DNA of 64,000 nucleotides from Stutzerimonas chloritidismutans AW-1. GTDB lineage: Bacteria; Pseudomonadota; Gammaproteobacteria; Pseudomonadales; Pseudomonadaceae. Made by a program: the position numbers and the translations under genes. The DNA is taken from assembly GCF_000495915.1 (NCBI RefSeq), contig NZ_AOFQ01000017.1:117607-181606 (forward strand), given 5' to 3'. Numbering within the stretch: the first letter of the stretch is position 1; the number at the start of each line of letters is the position of its first letter. Positions 10,376-19,003 of the stretch are shown one piece after another. A model generated the notes under the pieces. It did no database searches and had not been told where the DNA came from. It worked only from the letters and a program-made list of their open reading frames with translations.

Positions 10376-11899
10376 ATGTTTGAGCGTATCGGCATCGTCG
10401 GCGCGGGCGCCATGGGCCGCGGGATCGCGCAGTTGTTCGCCAGCGCCGGCAAGCAGGTCTGGTTGCACGATGCACGCAGCGCGTCGATCAGCGAGGCGCT
10501 GCGCTTCAACCGCGAGCTGCTAGAACGCGGCGTGGCCAAGGGGCGGCTGAGCGTCGCCGAGCTGGACGCCACGCTGGCCCGAATGCAGGCGGCGCCTGCG
10601 CTGGCCGATCTGTCCGGCTGCGATCTGGTGATCGAGGCGATCGTCGAGAATCTCGAGGCCAAGCAAGCGTTGTTCATCGAGCTGGAGTCCTTGCTCGCCG
10701 AGGACACGGTGCTGGCGACCAACACCTCATCGCTTTCCGTCACACGCATCGCTGCCGCCTGCCAGCATCCAGAGCGGGTGGCGGGTTTTCACTTCTTCAA
10801 CCCGGTGCCGTTGATGAAGCTGGTGGAAGTGGTGCGCGGTGAGCGCAGCGATCCGCAGGTCATCGAGCGGCTGGTCAAACTGGCCGAAGAGGCTGGGCAT
10901 TTTCCGGCAATCACGCCGGATACTCCCGGCTTTCTGGTCAACCACGCCGGTCGCGCCTACAGCACCGAGGCGCAGCGCATCCTTGCGGAGGGTATCGCCG
11001 ATGCCGAGCAGATCGACCGCATCCTGCGCGACGGCCCGGGCTTTCGCATGGGGCCGTTCGAGCTGTTCGATCTCACCGGGCTGGATATTTCCCATGCGGT
11101 GATGGAGTCGGTGTATCAGCAGTTCTATCAGGACCCGCGCTATACACCGTCCTACCAGGCGGCGCAGCGGGTCGCCGCGGGGTTGCTCGGACGCAAGACC
11201 GGACAGGGTTACTACCGCTACGAGAACGGCCAGCAGATCCGCACGCCGGAGCCGCAATGGCGGCCGATAGTCGTCGAGCGCCCGTTCTGGCTGGACAGTC
11301 AGGATGCCGAATTGCGCGGCCGGCTGGCGGCGTTGTTGTGCGGGGCCGGTACTCAGCTGGAAACCGGTGAGGCGCCGTCTGAGCGCGCCATCTGCCTGAT
11401 CACCCCGCTGGGCGAGGATGCCAGCACGATGATCGCCAGGCTTGATCTGCCCGCCACCCGCAGTATCGCCTTCGACCTGTTCGCTGACTTCGATCGGCGC
11501 CGGGTACTGATGCGCCAACCGGCGCTCGACCCCGCGCTCGAGGCACAGGCGCAACAGGCCCTGAGTCACGATGGCGTGCCGGTGGAGGTGATCAACGACT
11601 CGCCCGGCTTCGTCAGTCAGCGGGTGGTGGCGAGCATCGTCAATCTCGGTTGCGAGAGCGCGCAGAAGGGCATTGCCGACCCGCAGATACTCGACCGCGC
11701 AATCACCCTGGCGCTTGGCTATCCGAAAGGGCCGCTGGGCTTTGCCGAGCATTACGGTGCGGGCCGAATTCTCGCCATCCTTGAGGCGATGCAGGGTTGC
11801 TATGGCGGCGAGGCACGTTATCGCCCCAGTCCCTGGCTGCGCCGGCGCGTGCGGTTGTGCCTGCCGCTGACCGCGCCTGATCGTCCGGTTGCCGACTGA
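10376..11899 (+). CDS. 3-hydroxyacyl-CoA dehydrogenase, PaaH/Hbd-type with duplicated C-terminal domain
   Basis: The protein has 507 residues. It begins with a Rossmann fold (GAGAMGRG, 9-16), followed by NTSS (116-119) and the catalytic His139 in HFFNP. One C-terminal dimerisation domain ends near residue 290 and a second, degenerate one spans about 400-490 (NDSPGFVSQRVVASIVN). It oxidises 3-hydroxyacyl-CoA to 3-oxoacyl-CoA with NAD+. This two-domain length is typical of PaaH from phenylacetate catabolism, but no other paa genes are nearby, so the pathway is open. GAGGAG 6 bp before the ATG at 10376 decides the start. Confidence 0.93.
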   Translation: MFERIGIVGAGAMGRGIAQLFASAGKQVWLHDARSASISEALRFNRELLERGVAKGRLSVAELDATLARMQAAPALADLSGCDLVIEAIVENLEAKQALFIELESLLAEDTVLATNTSSLSVTRIAAACQHPERVAGFHFFNPVPLMKLVEVVRGERSDPQVIERLVKLAEEAGHFPAITPDTPGFLVNHAGRAYSTEAQRILAEGIADAEQIDRILRDGPGFRMGPFELFDLTGLDISHAVMESVYQQFYQDPRYTPSYQAAQRVAAGLLGRKTGQGYYRYENGQQIRTPEPQWRPIVVERPFWLDSQDAELRGRLAALLCGAGTQLETGEAPSERAICLITPLGEDASTMIARLDLPATRSIAFDLFADFDRRRVLMRQPALDPALEAQAQQALSHDGVPVEVINDSPGFVSQRVVASIVNLGCESAQKGIADPQILDRAITLALGYPKGPLGFAEHYGAGRILAILEAMQGCYGGEARYRPSPWLRRRVRLCLPLTAPDRPVAD

Positions 11900-12070
11900 C
11901 GACCGGCGGTGCTCGGAGAAGGAGGTCCATCGCTTCAGTTTGTGTGGGCGCGGCCGTTAAGCCTGGAGTAAGCCTCCGATGACGGCACGTTGCTACTAAG
12001 GCACTACTGTTCTTTATTGGAGGGTATGGGTACAACGTCGGATCAATCCGACAAGAACAAGAGGCCGACC

Positions 12071-13636
12071 ATGAGCCCCGCCTACCGCCATCCGAAGGCC
12101 GCCGTGTTCCATGCCGTGCTGATCATCGGTCTGCTGCTCGTGCATTACTGGCTGGCACCGCCCCTGCTGGTGACCGGTGCGCTGCTGATGCTGGCGGCGC
12201 TCTGGCCCTGGTTCACCTCGTGGGGGGCGGTGGCCGGCGGCGCCACGGCTGCCGACGAGGCGCCACAGAGCTTCGCCGAGCTGACCAAGAATCTCTCGCG
12301 CAATACCTGTCACAACGCGCTGTCGGCTGCTCAGGTCGCCTTCAGCGCCGAGCAGCTGGCCATCCGCCTGAAGTCACAGCTGCAGGCCGTCAGCGAAATC
12401 GCCAATGGTGCCCAGGCTATCGCCGCCACCGAGCAGGACAGCGCCGAGCGGGCCCGCCACACACTGGATGCCGCGCAAGCGGTGCGCGAGCGCAGCGATA
12501 CCGGGCAAGCCGAACTGCAGCGCGCCATCGAACGCATGCAGCAACTGAGTGCTCAGACCCACGCCAGCCGCGAGCTGATTGACGGGCTTTCGGCGCGGAC
12601 GGAGGAAATCCGCCGCATTACCGACGTGATCGAGTCCATTGCCAGCCAGACTAACCTGCTGGCTCTCAACGCAGCCATCGAGGCCGCCCGTGCCGGTGAG
12701 GCCGGCCGCGGCTTTGCCGTGGTCGCCGACGAAGTACGCAGTCTGGCGGCGCGCACCTCCAGCGCTACCGAGGAGGTCGGTCGCATGGTGGCCGACATTC
12801 GCCAGCAGAGCGAAGCGGTGGTCAGTTACATCCAGCGTCAAGGCAACGAGCTGGACGCCGCGGCCGAGCAGATCGCCACCACCGGTGAGCAGCTCAGCGG
12901 CATCGCCGAACTGGCCGGCAGCGTCGAAAGCCAGGTCGAGCAGATCACCACCGGCACCGCCGACAACCATCAGCGCCTGACCGGACAGTTCGTCGCCCTC
13001 GATCAGCTGCGTACCGATGCCCTGGACAGCGAGGAGCAGACCCGCCAGCTCGAGCTGGCGGCGGAACGCCTGGTGGCTCAGGCCGAAAGCGCCAGCGAGC
13101 AACTGGCCGAGGTCCAGCTCGACGATTATCACCAGACCATGTTCGACCTGGCGCGTCAGGGGGCTGCGGCCATCAGCGCGCGTTTCGAGGCCGATATCCA
13201 GGCCGGACGCGTCAGTCTCGATGACCTGTTCGACCGCAATTACCGGGCGCAGGCCAATACCGATCCGGTGAAGTATCAGACCCGCTTCGACCGCTATGCC
13301 GACGAGGTTTTGCCGGCGATTCAGGAGCCGGTGCTGCAGAAGCATGCCGCATTGGTCTACGCCATCGCCACGACGCCGGAGGGCTACGTGCCGACCCACA
13401 ACCGCGCGTTCAGCCAGCCACCGGTGGGCAACCCGGAAATAGACCGGGTCAAGAGCCGTAGCAAGCGCCTGTTCAACGACCGCACCGGCGGGCGCTGCGG
13501 CAGTCATCAGCGCCGCCTGCTGTTGCAGACCTACAGTCGCGATACCGGGGAGCTGATGCATGACCTGTCCGTGCCGATCATGGTCGGTGGGCGTCACTGG
13601 GGCGGCTTGCGGCTGGGCTATCGTCCCGAGCAATAG
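12071..13636 (+). CDS. Methyl-accepting chemotaxis protein with C-terminal sensor-like domain
   Basis: From this ATG the product has 521 residues: two close membrane helices (about 11-27 and 32-50) with almost no periplasmic loop, then the chemoreceptor signalling domain with the conserved tip [20 protein letters not shown] near residues 205-225, then about 170 residues of soluble domain ([13 protein letters not shown] onward, with a Cys in GRCGSHQ and a final [11 protein letters not shown]). The usual order, sensor before signalling domain, is reversed, so the ligand is probably sensed in the cytoplasm. An ATG at 12026 is an alternative start; AGAGG six bases upstream favours 12071. Confidence 0.88.
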   Translation: MSPAYRHPKAAVFHAVLIIGLLLVHYWLAPPLLVTGALLMLAALWPWFTSWGAVAGGATAADEAPQSFAELTKNLSRNTCHNALSAAQVAFSAEQLAIRLKSQLQAVSEIANGAQAIAATEQDSAERARHTLDAAQAVRERSDTGQAELQRAIERMQQLSAQTHASRELIDGLSARTEEIRRITDVIESIASQTNLLALNAAIEAARAGEAGRGFAVVADEVRSLAARTSSATEEVGRMVADIRQQSEAVVSYIQRQGNELDAAAEQIATTGEQLSGIAELAGSVESQVEQITTGTADNHQRLTGQFVALDQLRTDALDSEEQTRQLELAAERLVAQAESASEQLAEVQLDDYHQTMFDLARQGAAAISARFEADIQAGRVSLDDLFDRNYRAQANTDPVKYQTRFDRYADEVLPAIQEPVLQKHAALVYAIATTPEGYVPTHNRAFSQPPVGNPEIDRVKSRSKRLFNDRTGGRCGSHQRRLLLQTYSRDTGELMHDLSVPIMVGGRHWGGLRLGYRPEQ

Positions 13637-13739
13637 CCCGGCAACCACCGATGTTGGCGCGATCGCCCTGTGTCCGGCGGTGCTCCAGCCGCTGCGACCG
13701 GCTAAGCTTGGTGAGACGCGACTTCCGGAGATGCCGCCA

Positions 13740-14264
13740 ATGAAGACCCTCACCGATCATTTGGCACAGTACGCGGCCTATCATCGCGATCCACGCAACC
13801 TCCTGACCCATTTCATCGGCATTCCGCTGATCGTGCTGGCGGTGGCGATCCTCCTGTCGCGGCCGGGCATCGAATGGGCCGGGTTGTGGCTAAGCCCGGC
13901 GGCACTGGTGTCGCTCGCCGCTGCGGTTTTCTACCTTCGCCTGGATCTGCGTTACGGCTTGCTGATGAGCGCCGTGCTGCTGCTCTGCGTATGGCTGGGC
14001 GCAGTTCTGGCCGGCGCAACGATGGCGCTGTGGCTGGGCGTTGGCGCGGGATTGTTCGTGCTCGGCTGGATCATCCAGTTCATCGGGCACTACTTCGAGG
14101 GTCGCAAGCCGGCGTTCGTCGACGATCTCACCGGGCTGATCATCGGGCCTTTGTTCGTCGCTGCCGAGCTTGGTTTCATGCTCGGTCTGCGCGAGCCGCT
14201 GCGCCTCGCCATCGAGGCGCGGGTCGGTCCTGTGCGTCTGCGCGACTCAGCCGCCCACGGCTGA
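13740..14264 (+). CDS. DUF962 / Mpo1-like membrane protein
   Basis: This 174-residue protein starts MKTLTDHLAQYAAYH and shows the family pattern: an N-terminal YxxxHxxxxNxxxHxxGIP-type motif (YAAYHRDPRNLLTHFIGIPL), four or so membrane helices and a second histidine motif IGHYFEGRKPAF. The yeast member Mpo1 is an iron-dependent dioxygenase of 2-hydroxy fatty acids; the spaced histidines here would fit metal binding, but the bacterial role is not established. It follows the chemoreceptor by 103 bp and ends 1 bp from the convergent next gene. Confidence 0.87.
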   Translation: MKTLTDHLAQYAAYHRDPRNLLTHFIGIPLIVLAVAILLSRPGIEWAGLWLSPAALVSLAAAVFYLRLDLRYGLLMSAVLLLCVWLGAVLAGATMALWLGVGAGLFVLGWIIQFIGHYFEGRKPAFVDDLTGLIIGPLFVAAELGFMLGLREPLRLAIEARVGPVRLRDSAAHG

Positions 14265-14265
14265 G

Positions 14266-15009
14266 TCAGGGCTTCGCCGCCATCCACTGATCGCTGAGGC
14301 TGCGCGCATGGCGGTCGACCATGATTGGCGCGAACGGCCGGCCTGAGGCGGTGGTGAAGTTGTTGCTGCCGCTGTTCATGTCTTCCAGCGCCACCTTGAG
14401 GAAATCCCAGCGGGTCTTGAGTTTGGCCAGCGCGGGATCGCGCTTGCCATCCAGTTCGGCCAGCTGAGCGTCGATCGCCGGCACCAGGTGGCGCTCGTCC
14501 TGCCCGAGATAGGTGTCCGGCTGTTCGCGAGCGATCTCGAACGAGCCGATGTAGGCACGGCTGAGGTATTGAACGGCCAGGTATTCAACCTTGGCCGGCA
14601 GTTCGGCCTGAGCGTCCGCCCCTTGCTGAGCGCGAACGGCGGTGAGGAAGTCGCGCAGTGCCTTGCTCATCTCCAGCGGCCAGCCCCAGGGCATGTCGTC
14701 CTCTTCGTAGCCGAAGCCGGCGCCTTCGCGCAGCCGAGCCTGAAGCGCCTGGTGGCTTTCGCGCAGGGCGCTGGTGGGATTGGCGACATTGAGTAGGGCT
14801 GCATTCAGCGCGCGGATGTCGTCTTCCAGACGCAACAGGTGCGCCTTCTGAAAGCCTTCGCCGCGGTAGAGCAGCAGGCTGCTGGTCGCGCGATTGGCGT
14901 GGATCTGCAAGTTCTGCAGCGCAGAGATGGTTTCGGGCGGGGCCGCCTCGGTAAAGCCGGGCAGCATTACGAGTATCAGCAATAGCCAGAAGCGAGTTAA
15001 ACGGTCCAT
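14266..15009 (-). CDS. Hypothetical exported helical protein
   Basis: This 247-residue protein has a clear signal peptide (MDRLTRFWLLLILVMLPGFTEAA) and a mainly helical mature part. A segment near residues 105-115 (Glu-Glu-Asp-Asp-Met-Pro-Trp-Gly-Trp-Pro) stands out. AAGGAG lies 7 bp before the ATG. I do not recognise a family. It ends against the DUF962 gene and lies downstream of the PLD lipoprotein gene on the same strand, but 314 bp with strong inverted repeats separate them, so it probably has its own promoter. Confidence 0.75.
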   Translation of the reverse strand: MDRLTRFWLLLILVMLPGFTEAAPPETISALQNLQIHANRATSSLLLYRGEGFQKAHLLRLEDDIRALNAALLNVANPTSALRESHQALQARLREGAGFGYEEDDMPWGWPLEMSKALRDFLTAVRAQQGADAQAELPAKVEYLAVQYLSRAYIGSFEIAREQPDTYLGQDERHLVPAIDAQLAELDGKRDPALAKLKTRWDFLKVALEDMNSGSNNFTTASGRPFAPIMVDRHARSLSDQWMAAKP

Positions 15010-15323
15010 TGTCGTGCTCCTTTTTATTTTTATAGAAGCTATGCGTGCATGGCAGCAGCACGCTGGAGCCTAACGGACTGCTGGCCGAGTGGTATCACCC
15101 CAAAGAATGATTTGTGACGGCTTGTAGCCAAACGGACGACATCGTGCGGCAGCTTGTTGCGAACCTAGTGGCCTGTGCGGTGAGTTGGTTGAGGCAAGTT
15201 CGGCTGAACATGACTCCGGGGCAAGGCGCTGCGACGGGTCATAGCGGGCCTATGGCAAGGAGCAGCAACGCGGTATCGGGCCATGGGCGCCGAAATGACC
15301 AACCGAACTTACCAAACAGGCCA
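15010..15323. other. Gene-free 314-bp interval with nested inverted repeats
   Basis: No convincing coding frame was seen. The interval holds the SD and promoter region of the exported protein (A/T-rich at about 15020-15035) and most of a nested inverted repeat that ends at the PLD stop codon (see the repeat entry). Confidence 0.6.
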
Positions 15324-15326
15324 CTA
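15166..15326. repeat. Nested inverted repeat, about 161 bp, next to the PLD gene stop
   Basis: Outer arms TAGTGGCCTGT (15166-15176) and ACAGGCCACTA (15316-15326) are exact reverse complements. Inside them lie CAAGTTCGG (15195-15203) and CCGAACTT (15303-15310), and further in GGTCAT (about 15237) and ATGACC (15295-15300). The order of all three pairs is consistent with one long imperfect hairpin. It could be a decayed MITE-like element or a structured 3' region. The PLD stop codon (complement of 15324-15326) lies in the right arm. Confidence 0.6.
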
Positions 15327-16871
15327 AAGCATCTTCTCCAGGCCGATGACGTCGGCGAACCAGGCGTTGAAGCGTCGCCAGAGCCCGCCTGGCTCCTTTT
15401 CGATGGTGCGCAGCCGGCCGCCATCCTCTGCGATCCACGTGAGCTGCTTGCGGCCGTCGCGCTCCACCAGGCGAACTTCGTAGCTCAGTGCCGGCGACAT
15501 ACCCTCCAGCGTGAGGCGGTGGACCTCGCGGGCCAGTTCGTGGCTTTCCACCAGAATCCCCACCTCGGTGTTCCACAGCACCGAGCGCGGATCGAGATTC
15601 AGCGAGCCGATGAAAACCTTCTGCTGGTCGAATACCGCTGCCTTGCTATGCAGGCTGGATTCCGACTCGCCGAGAAAACTGTAAGAGGCTTCCTGCTCCG
15701 GCTGCCGGCGCAGTTCGAACAGGCGCACGCCGAGTTCCAGCATGGCCTCGCGGTAGGGCGCATAGCCGCCATGCACGGCCGGCACGTCAGTGGCCTCCAG
15801 TGAGTTGGTGAGGATACGCACGGTCACGCCCGCACCGGTGCGATCCGCCAGGTAGTCCACGCCGCTATCGGTCGGCACGAAGTAGGCCGAAACCAGTGTC
15901 AGCTCGCTGCTCACGGCCTGCATGGTCGGTGCAAGTTGCGTGGTCAGCAGCAGCGATGACGCCGGTACGCCTTCGGCGAGCAGTTTTTCCGGCGCGTCCC
16001 ACATCGCCCTGCCTGGTGCCCAGATCAGTTCGTCCAGCCACTGCTGCAATTGCGGGCGCTGCTTGTACTGCATCAGGCGCTGGTACTGCTCGCTGTTTTC
16101 CTGTTTGGCCTGCTGCAGGTAGTCGCTCAGCTGCTGGCGCGCCTTGTCCAGCTGGCGCGGTTTCGGTTGCCACCAGAGAAAATGCTGGATAGGCACGCTC
16201 AGCTGGTTGTTCCAGTAGCGGTCGAAACTCTTGCCGAGTTGCTCGGCGACCGGGCCGGCGCCAAGCAGATCAATGTCGGTGAAGTTCATCGCCTGGTCGG
16301 CCTCGAAGTACTCGTCGCCGAGATTGCGTCCACCGACGACGGCCAGGCTGCCATCGACCAGCATCAGCTTGTTGTGCATGCGCCGATGCTGCAGCGAAAG
16401 GTGCAATAGGCGTCCCATGGATCGGGTGATGGCGTTGCTGCGGCCGAGGTGAAGCGGGTTGAAGACGCGGATCTGAATATTGGGGTGCGCGGCCAGAGTG
16501 CCGATGCGGTAGTCCTCGCCATGGCTGGTGGTGTCATCCAGCAGCAGCCGCACGCGCACGCCGCGGTCGGCGGCTTGCAGCACTTCGTCGATCAGCGCAC
16601 GTGTGGTGAGGCCGTCATGGACGATGTAGTACTGGATATCGAGGCTGACCTGCGCCGCGCGGATCATCTCGGTGCGTGCGGCGAAGGCTTCGGTGCTCTC
16701 CGGTAGCAGGCGAAAACCCGAGTGGCCGTAGGCGTGTTCGGTGGCGAGCTGCTGGATGCGCCGGCCAAGCGGCGACGCGTCCGGTGTCACGGAATAGGAC
16801 TCGGTTGGCGTGGGGTGGCTGGCACAACCGGCCAGCAGCAATAGCAGCAGGAGCGTCAGGTAAGTGCGCAA
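15324..16871 (-). CDS. Phospholipase-D-family lipoprotein (ClsC-like)
   Basis: From the TTG at 16869-16871 the product has 515 residues and opens with a lipoprotein signal (MRTYLTLLLLLLLAGC, lipobox Leu-Ala-Gly-Cys). It has two HKD motifs: H-N-K in HRRMHNKLMLVDG and H-S-K in SSLHSKAAVFD followed by GSLNLDPRS. PLD-superfamily enzymes hydrolyse or transfer phosphodiester head groups; ClsC-type members make cardiolipin, but this one could act on other phospholipids. GGAG five bases before the TTG favours that start over the ATG at 16896-16898, which would add nine residues ahead of the signal peptide. Confidence 0.9.
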   Translation of the reverse strand: MRTYLTLLLLLLLAGCASHPTPTESYSVTPDASPLGRRIQQLATEHAYGHSGFRLLPESTEAFAARTEMIRAAQVSLDIQYYIVHDGLTTRALIDEVLQAADRGVRVRLLLDDTTSHGEDYRIGTLAAHPNIQIRVFNPLHLGRSNAITRSMGRLLHLSLQHRRMHNKLMLVDGSLAVVGGRNLGDEYFEADQAMNFTDIDLLGAGPVAEQLGKSFDRYWNNQLSVPIQHFLWWQPKPRQLDKARQQLSDYLQQAKQENSEQYQRLMQYKQRPQLQQWLDELIWAPGRAMWDAPEKLLAEGVPASSLLLTTQLAPTMQAVSSELTLVSAYFVPTDSGVDYLADRTGAGVTVRILTNSLEATDVPAVHGGYAPYREAMLELGVRLFELRRQPEQEASYSFLGESESSLHSKAAVFDQQKVFIGSLNLDPRSVLWNTEVGILVESHELAREVHRLTLEGMSPALSYEVRLVERDGRKQLTWIAEDGGRLRTIEKEPGGLWRRFNAWFADVIGLEKML

Positions 16872-16930
16872 GGTTTCTCCGGGTATGCATCCTTTCATTC
16901 ATGCTTGGACGTTGCGCTTCGTCCGAAAAT

Positions 16931-18265
16931 TCAGAATCGGTCCTTCAGTCGATACCAGAGCATGCCCAACGCCAGCAGTGGCGAGCGCAGTGCCGGTCCG
17001 CCGGGGAAGGTCGGATGCGGCACTTTGGCGAACAGATCGAAGCCGCTGCTTTGCTGGCCGGCAATGGCTTCGGCAAGCAGGCGACCGGCCAGGTGCGTGG
17101 CATTCAGCCCGTGGCCGGAATAGGCCTGGGCGTAGAACACGTTGGGATGTTCGGCCAGGCGACCGATCTGCGGCAGCCGGTTGGCGCCGATGCCGATCAT
17201 CCCGCCCCACTGATAGTCGATGCCGATGCCGACCAGCTGCGGAAATACCTCGAGCATCTTCGGCTGCATATAGGCGGCGATGTCCTTTGGGTCACGGCCG
17301 GAATAGTGACAGGCGCCGCCGAACAGCAGACGGCCATCGGCGCTGAGACGGAAGTAATCGAGCGCCACGCGCTGATCGCAGACCGCCATGTTCTGCGGCA
17401 ACAGCTCGCGGCAGAGCGGCTCAGGCAGGCGCTCGGTGGCGATGATGTAGCTGCCGGCCGGCAGCACCTTGCCGGCGAGCTTCGGTTGCAGGCCGTTGAG
17501 GTAGGCATTGCAGGCCAGCACCAGGTTGTCCGCGTGCACCACGCCCTGAGCCGTATGCACCTTGACCTGCGGGCCGTACTCGATGCGCTCGACTGCCGAC
17601 TGCTCGAACAGCCGCACGCCCAGCGACTGCGCCGCCGCCGCCTCGCCGAGTGCCAGATTCAGCGGGTGCAGGTGGCCCGAGCCCATGTCCAGCAGGCCGC
17701 CGAGGTAACGCTGCGAGCCCACCACCGTGACCAGGTTGGGACGCGACACGCGCTGCAGAGGATGTGGATAGCCGAGGCGCAGCAGGTCGGAGTACTCCTC
17801 GTCGAAGTCTTTCAGATGCCGCGGCTTGGTCGCCAGGTCGCAATAGCCCCAGGTCAGGTCGCAGTCGATGGCGTAGCGCTCGATGCGCTGGCGGACGATG
17901 TCGACGGCTTCGAAGCCCATGCGCTTGAGTTCATCGACGCCTTCTTCGCCGATGATCTTGCTGAACTGCTCGACGTCATGGCCGACGCCGCGGATCAGTT
18001 GCCCGCCGTTGCGCCCGCTGGCGCCCCAGCCGATTCGGTGCGCTTCCAGCAGGATGACGCTGAGGCCCCGCTCGGCCAGTTCGATGGCCGTGTTGAGGCC
18101 GGAGAACCCACCGCCGACGACGCATACGTCGGCCCGCTGCTCGCCCTGCAGCGGCTCGAAGGCCAGTTCGCGATTGACGCTCGCGGCATAGTAGGAGGGT
18201 GCATGTACGGCGCCGTTCGGCGCGGATGCGCGGTGATTCATCAAGGTGTCATGAGAGGTCTGCAT
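16931..18265 (-). CDS. FAD-dependent amine oxidoreductase, PuuB/PauB-like
   Basis: This 444-residue DAO-fold protein shows the dinucleotide motif VVGGGFSGL near residue 50, GASGRNGGQ near 82 and a C-terminal GIGANRLPQIGRL...YSGHGLN pattern typical of gamma-glutamylputrescine oxidases. These enzymes oxidise glutamylated polyamines to aldehydes, releasing ammonia and H2O2. P. aeruginosa has several paralogues, one of them beside lrp as here. An internal ATG at 18239-18241 is also possible. The gene lies downstream of lrp on the same strand, and pauR is nearby, which supports an amine-catabolic role. Confidence 0.88.
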   Translation of the reverse strand: MQTSHDTLMNHRASAPNGAVHAPSYYAASVNRELAFEPLQGEQRADVCVVGGGFSGLNTAIELAERGLSVILLEAHRIGWGASGRNGGQLIRGVGHDVEQFSKIIGEEGVDELKRMGFEAVDIVRQRIERYAIDCDLTWGYCDLATKPRHLKDFDEEYSDLLRLGYPHPLQRVSRPNLVTVVGSQRYLGGLLDMGSGHLHPLNLALGEAAAAQSLGVRLFEQSAVERIEYGPQVKVHTAQGVVHADNLVLACNAYLNGLQPKLAGKVLPAGSYIIATERLPEPLCRELLPQNMAVCDQRVALDYFRLSADGRLLFGGACHYSGRDPKDIAAYMQPKMLEVFPQLVGIGIDYQWGGMIGIGANRLPQIGRLAEHPNVFYAQAYSGHGLNATHLAGRLLAEAIAGQQSSGFDLFAKVPHPTFPGGPALRSPLLALGMLWYRLKDRF

Positions 18266-18368
18266 GCGCCTAGGGTAGACCGGAGCGAGGCCGCGGAGCA
18301 AAGCCGGGCATGACCAGCGGTGCATAGCAGGCTGCCCGACGAGGCCGCAGAACTGGCCGTCATCGGCT

Positions 18369-18857
18369 CTAGTCCGGGACCGGCAGGTCGAGGGATTCCT
18401 TGATCTCTTCCATCACGATATAGCTCTTCGATTCGCGCACGTGGGGCAGCTTCAGCAGGATGTCGCCGAGCAATTTGCGGTAGGAGGCCATCTCCGAAAT
18501 CCGCGCCTTGACCAGGTAATCGAAGTCGCCGGACACCAGGTGGCATTCGAGCACGTGGGGCAGCTTGAGCACGGCGCGGCGGAATTCCTCGAAGATGTCG
18601 CCGGACTTGTACGCCAGGCTGATCTCGACGAACACCAGCAGCCCCGCCTTCAGATGCTGCGGGTTCAGCCGCGCCGAGTAGCCCATGATGATGCCTTCGC
18701 GCTCCAGGCGCCGGACGCGCTCGGTGCAGGGCGTGGTCGACAGGCCGACGCGCTCGCCCAGCTCGGTGAAGGGCAGGCGCCCTTCGGCTTGGAGAATGCG
18801 CAGGATGTGGCGGTCGATCTTGTCCAGTTCGCGTCGCGTCTGGTGCCGGGTTCTCAA
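18369..18857 (-). CDS. lrp: Lrp/AsnC-family leucine-responsive regulator
   Basis: This 162-residue protein has an N-terminal helix-turn-helix (about residues 15-65, with LSTTPCTERVRRLEREGII) and a C-terminal RAM effector domain. Its sequence closely matches global Lrp rather than specialised AsnC proteins. The start is a TTG (complement of 18855-18857) preceded by GGAGGG at eight bases, which decides it. The gene is divergent from dadA, the classical arrangement in which Lrp/DadR controls D-amino-acid dehydrogenase in response to alanine or leucine. Confidence 0.93.
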   Translation of the reverse strand: MRTRHQTRRELDKIDRHILRILQAEGRLPFTELGERVGLSTTPCTERVRRLEREGIIMGYSARLNPQHLKAGLLVFVEISLAYKSGDIFEEFRRAVLKLPHVLECHLVSGDFDYLVKARISEMASYRKLLGDILLKLPHVRESKSYIVMEEIKESLDLPVPD

Positions 18858-18889
18858 GGGATATGCCCTCCAAATAAAGCGTCGATGGC

Positions 18890-18931
18890 GTGAATAACAG
18901 CCAAAGATAGCTTTTTATATGGTGAATAACA
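18890..18931. promoter_or_regulatory. Candidate Lrp operator repeats in the lrp-dadA divergent region
   Basis: The decamer GTGAATAACA occurs twice in direct orientation, at 18890-18899 and 18922-18931, 32 bp apart (about three helical turns), within an A/T-rich stretch. The second copy lies just upstream of TATACT (18947-18952), a good -10 candidate for dadA. Spacing in phase with the helix fits cooperative Lrp binding; the assignment is inference. Confidence 0.45.
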
Positions 18932-19003
18932 CTGCTTGAGCATTTTTATACTCCGTTTCAATAGTGATCCGGAAAAGCCCGTTCGAGCGGGTGGGAGGCT
19001 GCA

